DNA of 11,100 nt, taken from assembly GCA_964409675.1 (NCBI GenBank), contig CAYPEF010000081.1, positions 1 to 11,100 of the forward strand. Reading direction: 5' to 3'. Within the stretch, counting starts at the first letter, position 1. Each line of letters begins with the position of its first letter. The notes beneath the pieces are model-generated. The model was not told the DNA's origin. It did not search any database and was given only the letters and a program-made list of their open reading frames with translations. Below are positions 6,093-11,100 of the stretch, in pieces. The DNA comes from CAYMDD01 sp964409675 (GTDB taxonomy: Bacteria; Pseudomonadota; Alphaproteobacteria; Rickettsiales; SXRF01). A program made the translations under genes and the position numbers.

Positions 6093-7541
6093 AAGCGTTT
6101 TAAACGGCACTTCCCCGTTGGAGACGAACTGGCGCGGCAGCGTGAAGCGGATAGTGGTGCCGACATTCATCTCGCTGGAAATATGGAATTTTCCGCCTAG
6201 CAATTCAATGAATTTCTTGGTGAGCGGTAGGCCCAGGCCGGTGCCTTCATATTTGCGGCTCAACGTGTTATCGACCTGCCCGAAAGGCGACATGGCGCGC
6301 GAGATGTCCTTCGGAGCGATGCCGATGCCGGTATCCTTCACCTCGAATGAGAAGGAATCCTCGCCCACGTTCGGCCAGGCGGTGACGCTTACCTCGCCGC
6401 CGGGAGGCGTGAATTTCACCGCGTTGGAGAGCAGGTTCAGCATCACCTGCTTGAATTTCTTATTGTCGGTGAACAGCACCACCGCTTCCTTGGGCAGTGC
6501 GTCGATCAGCTTCACGTTGCCGGATTCGGCGCGGGGGCTTACCAGGCGCATGCAGTTAATGATCATCTTGTTGGCGTTTACCTCGCCCACTTCAATTTCC
6601 AGCTTTCCGGCCTCGGCCTTGGAGAAATCGAGAATGTCGTTGATCAGGCTGAGCAGGTGGACGCCGGAATTATAAATATCGTTAATATAGGCCTGGTAGC
6701 TGGGGTTTTGCACCGTGCCCATCAGCTCGTTCTTGATAATCTCGGAGAAACCGATGATGGCGTTTAAGGGCGTGCGCAGCTCGTGGCTGATATTGGCAAG
6801 GAACAGCGACTTCTCGCGGTTTTCCGCCTGCGCGCTGGCGGCGACGGCGGCGAGTTCGGTATTGGTTTCATGCTGACGGGCGATAATTTCCTCGGCCTTC
6901 TTGGAAGTCAGCACCAATATCCAGATCAGGATGAAAAATACGGTGACGATGCCGCCCGAGGCCACCCATTGCAGCAGCACCAGCTTCTGCCATTGCGGGG
7001 TGATGCCGGAGATGGTTTCAATATAAAGCTCCGCCCCCGAGGGGCCATTGATGGCGGCCAGGCTGCGCACGAAGACTTTTTCGTCTTTCGATTTGGCGAG
7101 CGTGTTGTTTTTCTGTGCCTCGTCGGGGAGGCTGTCGAGGAGGGTGCTGCGGATTTTTTCGTTGCCCACGCGTAGATCGGCGATATTGCGGTTCAGATCC
7201 GTCACCGGCGTCGGGCTGGGGGCGGTGGCGTAGATGGCGTTGCCGGCGGCGTTATAGATGATCACCCAGGGCGTATCGAGCGCAGCGAAGAAGGCTTTGG
7301 TGTCGGCGTCGAATTCAGCGTTTGCCTGTGGGTTGGGCGAGAGCTGCGCGCGCAGCAGCGGCTGGCGGTGCTTCTGCCAGATGGTTGCGCCGTAGCTTTC
7401 GGAAATGGCAAGATTGCCGCGTTCCGCCATGGTTTTCAGATCCTTGCTGGCCAGCGAGCGGAAATACATGCCAACCAGCCCGGCGATGATCAGCACCGCC
7501 AGGAAGCTGACCATGGAGAAAATGCGTAAATATCCGAACAT
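6090..7541 (-). CDS. Membrane-bound sensor histidine kinase (no receiver domain)
   Basis: A 483-residue two-component sensor kinase. Membrane helices near 8-28 and 187-212 flank a periplasmic sensing domain of about 160 residues that I cannot assign to a family. A charged, probably coiled-coil linker (213-243) leads into HisKA, with the phosphoacceptor H253 in FLANISHELRTPLNAIIGF (247-265). The HATPase domain has its N box in NLLSNAVKFTPPGG (369-382), the G1 box in DTGIGI (403-408), the F box around PFGQVDN (419-425) and the G2 box in GTGLGL (433-438). All catalytic motifs look intact. The H box and the PFGQVDNTLSRKYEGTGLGL stretch resemble alphaproteobacterial PleC/DivJ-like kinases, which is inference only. 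No response regulator is encoded nearby, so it is an orphan kinase here. It is the first gene of a minus-strand run ending in panB, the lipoprotein and the unknown gene. Confidence 0.95.
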   Translation of the reverse strand: MFGYLRIFSMVSFLAVLIIAGLVGMYFRSLASKDLKTMAERGNLAISESYGATIWQKHRQPLLRAQLSPNPQANAEFDADTKAFFAALDTPWVIIYNAAGNAIYATAPSPTPVTDLNRNIADLRVGNEKIRSTLLDSLPDEAQKNNTLAKSKDEKVFVRSLAAINGPSGAELYIETISGITPQWQKLVLLQWVASGGIVTVFFILIWILVLTSKKAEEIIARQHETNTELAAVAASAQAENREKSLFLANISHELRTPLNAIIGFSEIIKNELMGTVQNPSYQAYINDIYNSGVHLLSLINDILDFSKAEAGKLEIEVGEVNANKMIINCMRLVSPRAESGNVKLIDALPKEAVVLFTDNKKFKQVMLNLLSNAVKFTPPGGEVSVTAWPNVGEDSFSFEVKDTGIGIAPKDISRAMSPFGQVDNTLSRKYEGTGLGLPLTKKFIELLGGKFHISSEMNVGTTIRFTLPRQFVSNGEVPFKTL

Positions 7542-7803
7542 GCGAATGATAGCCAGGTGAGGGGCGGAGCGCCCGGTTGTCTACCGAATCTAGCGAAAAA
7601 AACTTAAGAATCTTATAATCTTGCGCGTAATTATGTATTAGTGGTAACCACAAGATGTATTCGGGGGATTGGGTAGAAATTTCATATTATTACATAACTA
7701 TATCAATATGATATTGTTTATTATTAAAGTGATGTTGACTGCTTTTTTTGTCATTATAAATAGGTGAGGGCTGAAATTATAAACGCCTGCCGCGCCAATC
7801 CAT
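7542..7803. other. AT-rich divergent intergenic region upstream of the histidine kinase and rpmH
   Basis: No convincing gene lies in the 331 bases between the kinase start (7541) and rpmH (7873), and much of the stretch, especially 7675-7765, is strongly AT-rich. It holds several palindromes: GGGCG-GAG-CGCCC (7562-7574) in the kinase leader, GTGGT-A-ACCAC (7641-7651), and overlapping ATATCA-ATA-TGATAT (7700-7714) and CAATAT-G-ATATTG (7704-7716). It also contains TTAA-N7-TTGAC (7724-7739), an 8 of 9 match to the alphaproteobacterial CtrA site. A TATAAG on the minus strand near 7611-7616 could be a -10 for the kinase, but no matching -35 was found. No DnaA boxes were seen. Confidence 0.5.
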
Positions 7804-7832
7804 TTGACAAGCCGGAGGCGCTCCCTTATAAG
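7804..7832 (+). promoter_or_regulatory. Sigma70 promoter of the rpmH-rnpA-yidD-yidC-engB operon
   Basis: TTGACA (7804-7809), a perfect -35, is followed after exactly 17 nt by TATAAG (7827-7832), a 5 of 6 match to the -10. The transcript should begin around 7839-7840, giving a leader of roughly 33 nt before rpmH. It is the strongest promoter in the window, fitting an operon headed by a ribosomal protein gene. Confidence 0.82.
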
Positions 7833-7858
7833 CACCCTTCCGCCAAGGATTAAGTGTT

Positions 7859-7864
7859 TAAGGA
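7859..7864 (+). promoter_or_regulatory. Ribosome-binding site of rpmH
   Basis: TAAGGA lies 8 nt before the rpmH ATG at 7873 and supports this start. It is one of only a few clear Shine-Dalgarno sequences in the operon; the downstream genes rely more on tight spacing. Confidence 0.7.
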
Positions 7865-7872
7865 TATTCGTT

Positions 7873-8007
7873 ATGAAACGCACGTTTCAGCCCAGCAAAC
7901 TGGTACGCAAGCGCCGCCATGGCTTCCGCTCGCGCATGGCCACCGTCGGCGGCCGCAAGGTCATCAATTCCCGCCGTGCCAAGGGCCGCAAGCGCCTTTC
8001 CGCGTAA
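7873..8007 (+). CDS. rpmH: 50S ribosomal protein L34
   Basis: The 44-residue product MKRTFQPSKLVRKRRHG... is a full-length bacterial L34, with the conserved MKRTFQPS start, the HGFRSRM centre (16-22) and the very basic VINSRRAKGRKRLSA end. L34 binds 23S rRNA in the large subunit. It is the first gene after the strong promoter at 7804-7832 and lies immediately upstream of rnpA, the classical bacterial arrangement. Confidence 0.98.
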   Translation: MKRTFQPSKLVRKRRHGFRSRMATVGGRKVINSRRAKGRKRLSA

Positions 8008-8025
8008 CATTCGCGCGCTGGCGGC

Positions 8026-8445
8026 GTGACGCGCATGCCCATGCCTGCCGACATCTCCGCCGCGCCCGTTGCCGTTGATACCATCAAGAAACGCGCCGAT
8101 TTCCTGCGCATCAGTCAGCGCGGGCAGAAATTCATCACCCAGAGCTTTATCATGCTGATGCTGCCCGAGGAGGGGAGCGGCGCGCTGCGCATTGGCTATA
8201 CGGTAACGAAAAAAATGGGAAATGCCGTCTGCCGCAATCGCATCAAGCGCCGCCTGCGCGAGGCGGTGCGGCAGGTGATGCCAGAATATGGCCGCCCCGG
8301 CCACGCATATGTGCTAATTGCCCGCCAAGCTGCTTTACAATGCCCGTTCGAGGCGTTATTGCGGGACATGCGTTTTGCCTGCGAACGCATCGGGCGCGTG
8401 CGCCCGGCGGCGCGAAAACCCCCTGCAACCTCTGAACGTTCATGA
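8026..8445 (+). CDS. rnpA: Ribonuclease P protein component
   Basis: RnpA is the protein cofactor of RNase P, which removes 5' leaders from pre-tRNAs. The hallmark block is GYTVTKKMGNAVCRNRIKRRLREA (residues 58-80 when counted from the GTG), containing the RNR motif (70-72). IKKRADFLRI (20-29) is the usual N-terminal start of the family fold, and the C-terminal tail is Arg/Pro-rich. The start is uncertain: GTG at 8026, ATG at 8035 and ATG at 8041 are in frame, and none has a clear ribosome-binding site. Any of them leaves an extension of about 14-20 residues before the conserved fold. The stop overlaps the yidD start in ATGA (8442-8445), indicating translational coupling. Confidence 0.95.
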   Translation: MTRMPMPADISAAPVAVDTIKKRADFLRISQRGQKFITQSFIMLMLPEEGSGALRIGYTVTKKMGNAVCRNRIKRRLREAVRQVMPEYGRPGHAYVLIARQAALQCPFEALLRDMRFACERIGRVRPAARKPPATSERS

Positions 8446-8693
8446 AAAGAATTCCGCTGGTCCTGCTTCTGTCGATGGTGCGCGCTTATCAATGGCTGGT
8501 TTCGCCGCTGTGTGGCACGCGCTGCCGCTACCTGCCGACCTGCTCGCATTACGCGGAAGAAGCGGTGCGCGTGCATGGGTTCCGCCACGGCGCGCTGCTG
8601 GCCGTGAAGCGGCTACTGCGCTGCCATCCGTGGGGCGGCGAAGGGTTCGACCCGGTGCCGGCGCAGCAGGTGAAGACGAACGACAAACGCTAA
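8442..8693 (+). CDS. yidD: Membrane protein insertion efficiency factor YidD
   Basis: An 83-residue member of the YidD family, a small membrane-associated protein that helps insertion of proteins by the Sec/YidC route. Diagnostic motifs are present: an amphipathic/hydrophobic N-terminus (MKRIPLVLLLSMVRAYQWLVSP), CRYLPTCSHYAEEAV (28-42) and RLLRCHPWGGEGFDPVP (57-73), with cysteines at 24, 28, 34 and 61. It overlaps rnpA by 4 nt and is followed by yidC after 19 bp, its standard genomic position. Translation probably depends on ribosomes arriving from rnpA, as no Shine-Dalgarno is visible. Confidence 0.96.
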   Translation: MKRIPLVLLLSMVRAYQWLVSPLCGTRCRYLPTCSHYAEEAVRVHGFRHGALLAVKRLLRCHPWGGEGFDPVPAQQVKTNDKR

Positions 8694-8712
8694 CGCATGA
8701 TGTGACCGGACA

Positions 8713-10479
8713 ATGAAACAGCCAACCACTCCCCATGAACAGAAAAACCTTTTCCTCGCCGTGCTGCTCTGCGCGGCGCTGATTGTTGTCTGGCAGATTA
8801 CGGTGGAGATGCCCAAGCGGCAGAAGCTCGCGGCCTGGAATGCATTGCAGGAGCAGAAAAAGCAGGAAATGCTGGCGCATACCCCGGCTGCTGCCCCGGA
8901 ATCCGCGGCGGAAGCCAAGCCATTGACGCGCGATGAAGCAATGAACCAGTCGCCGCGCCTGCCCATCAGCACGCCGAAACTGCACGGCAGCCTGGCGCTG
9001 AAGGGGCTGCGCTTCAACGACTTGACGCTGGCCAGATACCGCGAAACCGCTGAACCTGGCAGCCCGGAAGTGACGCTGCTGACACCGGTGGACGCCGGCG
9101 GGCACCCCTATTTCGTGCAGGCGGGCTGGACGACGGCAGATAAGGGATTGCGCGTGCCCGGCGACGATACGCTGTGGAAGGCCGACGCACCGGCGCTTAC
9201 CCCGGAGCACCCGGTGAATTTAAGCTGGGATAATGGGCAGGGGGTGACCTATAAAATCCGGGTGTCGGTGGATGCGGATTATATGTTCTCGCTGGAGCAG
9301 ACGGTGGAAAACCACACCAATGCGCCGGTCAGCGTCTCGCCTTACGCGTTGATTAACCGTGGTTATGAAGACCCTAAGCAGCATATCTATATTCTGCATG
9401 AAGGTCCGGTTGGGCTTTCGGAAGGGGCCTTGAAGGAAATCGAATATAAGAAGCTCCGCGACGACGGCGACCAGGCGTTAGAGAAGGCCTCCGGCTGGCT
9501 GGGGTTCACCGATAAATACTGGCTGACCGCGCTGGTGCCCGGGGAGGCTGAGTTCAAGGGGAAATTCAGCTATTACAAGGTGCGCGACACTGACCGCTAC
9601 CAGGCCGACTATACCGGCGCGCGGGTGGAGATTCCCGCCGGGCAGGCCCATTCCAATTCCCTGCGCTTCTTTGCCGGGGCCAAGGAAATCGAGGCGCTGG
9701 ATCGCTATACGGCAGGCGATGCGCAAGGTAATATCCCGCCGGTGCCGCTGTTTGACCGCGCGGTGGATTTCGGTATTTTTTATTTCCTGACCAAGCCGAT
9801 TTTCCTGACGCTCAATATGTTCTACGCCATGCTCGGCAATTTTGGGCTGGCGATCCTGTTGCTGACCGTGCTGATCAAGCTGTTCATGTTCCCGCTGGCG
9901 AACAAAGCCTATAAAGCCACCAGCCAACTGCGCGAGCTGCAGCCGGATATCATGCGCCTGCGCGAGCAGTTCGGCGACGATAAGCTCAAGATGCAGCGCG
10001 AGGTAATGGAGCTTTACAAGCGTTCCAAGGTCAACCCCGCTGCCGGCTGCCTGCCGGTGCTGGTGCAGATTCCGGTATTCTTCTCGCTCTACAAGGTGCT
10101 CTTTGTCACGATAGAGATGCGCCACGCGCCGTTTTACGGCTGGATACGCGATTTATCGGCTGCCGATCCTTCCAATATATTCAATGCTTTCGGCCTGATT
10201 CCATGGGTGCCGCCCTCGGCGCTGCATCTGGGATTGCTGCCGATGCTGATGTGCGCGAGCATGGTGATCCAGATGCGCCAGCAGCCTGCCCCGCCCGATC
10301 CGACGCAGGCGAAGATGATGAAATTGCTCCCCTATTTCTTCCTGCTGTTCTTCCGCACCATGCCCAGCGGCCTGCTGATCTACTGGACGTGGAGCAATAC
10401 CATCTCCATCCTCCAGCAGAATGTCATCACCAAACGCTATAAGCGCACGCTGGAGAAGCGGGAAAAAGGCAAGCGCTAG
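8713..10479 (+). CDS. yidC: Membrane protein insertase YidC
   Basis: YidC inserts and folds inner-membrane proteins, alone or with SecYEG. The 588-residue product has the Gram-negative layout: an N-terminal membrane helix (about 12-29), a large periplasmic domain (about 30-345, including the conserved GWLGFTDKYWLTALVP at 261-276) and a C-terminal insertase core with about five membrane helices (from 350 on). Core landmarks are LLTVLIKLFMFPLANKAY (383-400), the cytoplasmic hairpin ending in KVNPAAGCLPVLVQIPVFFSLY (439-460), and the PSGLLIYW helix (551-558). K389 occupies the position of the groove arginine of E. coli YidC; basic character is kept and lysine is, to my knowledge, usual in alphaproteobacteria. 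The C-terminus is short and strongly basic (RYKRTLEKREKGKR). The TAG stop is directly followed by the engB ATG. Confidence 0.97.
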   Translation: MKQPTTPHEQKNLFLAVLLCAALIVVWQITVEMPKRQKLAAWNALQEQKKQEMLAHTPAAAPESAAEAKPLTRDEAMNQSPRLPISTPKLHGSLALKGLRFNDLTLARYRETAEPGSPEVTLLTPVDAGGHPYFVQAGWTTADKGLRVPGDDTLWKADAPALTPEHPVNLSWDNGQGVTYKIRVSVDADYMFSLEQTVENHTNAPVSVSPYALINRGYEDPKQHIYILHEGPVGLSEGALKEIEYKKLRDDGDQALEKASGWLGFTDKYWLTALVPGEAEFKGKFSYYKVRDTDRYQADYTGARVEIPAGQAHSNSLRFFAGAKEIEALDRYTAGDAQGNIPPVPLFDRAVDFGIFYFLTKPIFLTLNMFYAMLGNFGLAILLLTVLIKLFMFPLANKAYKATSQLRELQPDIMRLREQFGDDKLKMQREVMELYKRSKVNPAAGCLPVLVQIPVFFSLYKVLFVTIEMRHAPFYGWIRDLSAADPSNIFNAFGLIPWVPPSALHLGLLPMLMCASMVIQMRQQPAPPDPTQAKMMKLLPYFFLLFFRTMPSGLLIYWTWSNTISILQQNVITKRYKRTLEKREKGKR

Positions 10480-11100
10480 ATGCTGTTCTCGCCCGAAGAA
10501 CTGGAAGCGGGGCGCAAGCTCTTTGCCGGGGAGTGCGAGTTCGTGGCGGGGGCTGCCGTGCTGGAGATGCTGCCGCCGGACGGGCTGCCGGAAGTGGCCT
10601 TCATCGGGCGCTCGAACGTAGGTAAATCCAGCCTGGTCAACGCCCTGACCGGGCGCAAGACGCTCGCCCGCGTGTCTGAGACGCCGGGGCGTACCCGCCA
10701 GCTCAATTTCTTCCGCCTGAACCATGCGCTGCTGCTGGTGGATTTGCCGGGATATGGCTATGCCAAGGCCCCGAAAAAAGAAATTAATGCCTGGAACGGG
10801 CTGATCCGTGATTATCTGCGCGGGCGGGCTTCCTTACGCCGCGTCTGCGTGCTGATCGACGGGCGGCGCGGGCCGCTACCGGTGGATAAGGAGATGATGC
10901 GCCTGCTCGACGAGGCGGCGGTCTCTTACCAGATGGTGCTGACTAAGGCCGACAAGCTGAAGCCGTCGGAGCTGGAGGCGGTGGCGCAGCAGGTGCGCAT
11001 TTTTTCCGCCAAGCATCCGGCGGCGCACCCGGAGATCATCGCCACCAGCTCGGAGACGCGCCATGGCATCGAGGAATTACGGGCCGCGCTAGCGGCGTTT
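10480..11100 (+). CDS. engB: Ribosome biogenesis GTP-binding protein EngB (YihA/YsxC), partial at right edge
   Basis: EngB is a small TRAFAC-class GTPase needed for assembly of the 50S subunit. The frame is open for 207 codons to the window edge. E. coli YihA is about 210 residues, so little is probably missing, but no stop codon is visible. Motifs: G1 GRSNVGKS (43-50), the switch I segment TPGRTRQLNFF (68-78, with the conserved T72), G3 DLPGYG (88-93), G4 TKAD (155-158) and G5 in ATSS (188-191). The ATG follows the yidC stop with no gap (TAGATG), so translation is likely coupled. The yidC-engB order is common in alphaproteobacteria, often followed by argB, which would lie outside. Confidence 0.96.
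   Translation, partial: MLFSPEELEAGRKLFAGECEFVAGAAVLEMLPPDGLPEVAFIGRSNVGKSSLVNALTGRKTLARVSETPGRTRQLNFFRLNHALLLVDLPGYGYAKAPKKEINAWNGLIRDYLRGRASLRRVCVLIDGRRGPLPVDKEMMRLLDEAAVSYQMVLTKADKLKPSELEAVAQQVRIFSAKHPAAHPEIIATSSETRHGIEELRAALAAF

Noticed and set aside
7562..7574. GGGCG-GAG-CGCCC hairpin as a terminator
   Set aside because: Only 5 bp, no T-run on either side, and it sits in the leader of the histidine kinase; at most a leader structure.
7743..7749. T7 run as an intrinsic terminator
   Set aside because: No GC-rich stem precedes it on the plus strand and no gene ends there.
7735..7760. Second promoter TTGACT...TATAAA upstream of rpmH
   Set aside because: The spacer to TATAAA is only 14 nt, too short for sigma70, and the downstream promoter at 7804-7832 is much better.
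7542..7872. Replication origin, because oriC often lies near rpmH
   Set aside because: No TTATCCACA-like DnaA boxes or dnaA gene seen; AT-richness alone is not enough.
7698..7883. 61-codon minus-strand frame across the rpmH promoter and start
   Set aside because: It overlaps the consensus promoter and the first codons of rpmH, and its AT-rich C-terminal part looks like non-coding DNA.
8440..9210. 256-codon minus-strand frame opposite yidD and yidC
   Set aside because: No recognisable domain, Arg/Cys-rich antisense composition, and it covers two well-supported genes.

Overview
The window looks like chromosomal core sequence from an alphaproteobacterium. The evidence is a dnaG-rpoD pair, a primary sigma factor with a large non-conserved insert, the cluster rpmH-rnpA-yidD-yidC-engB, and a YidC whose groove residue is lysine. 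Most genes are GC-rich. I cannot place it below class from sequence alone; a member of one of the less-studied lineages (Micavibrio-like or Rickettsiales/Holosporales-related) is possible but not shown.

Layout. (1) 1-3408, minus strand: dnaG (primase) followed by rpoD (primary sigma factor, running off the left edge), the core of the macromolecular-synthesis operon. They are separated by a 110-bp gap with a possible terminator and rpoD promoter. (2) 3409-3569: a divergent intergenic region carrying a perfect-arm palindromic repeat. (3) 3570-4277, plus: a YgjP-type zinc metallopeptidase. (4) 7541-4283, minus: a tightly packed run of membrane histidine kinase, panB (pantothenate synthesis), a small cysteine-rich lipoprotein, and an AT-richer protein of unknown function. 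The last two junctions are 8 and 12 bp, with ribosome-binding sites overlapping the upstream stop codons, so these genes are probably co-transcribed. (5) 7542-7872: an AT-rich divergent control region with a near-consensus sigma70 promoter for rpmH. (6) 7873-11100, plus: rpmH, rnpA, yidD, yidC and engB. These are packed with a 4-nt overlap (rnpA/yidD) and a 0-nt gap (yidC/engB), and engB runs off the right edge.

How the genes work together. The right-hand operon couples ribosomal protein L34, tRNA maturation (RNase P protein), membrane protein insertion (YidD/YidC) and ribosome assembly (EngB). The left-hand pair couples replication priming to transcription initiation. No phage, IS element, CRISPR array, tRNA or rRNA was seen. 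The least explained material is the lipoprotein with a duplicated CX3C-X6-CX3C pattern, the AT-richer orphan gene after it, and the long glutamate tract in RpoD. I did not find convincing evidence of a wholly new system.
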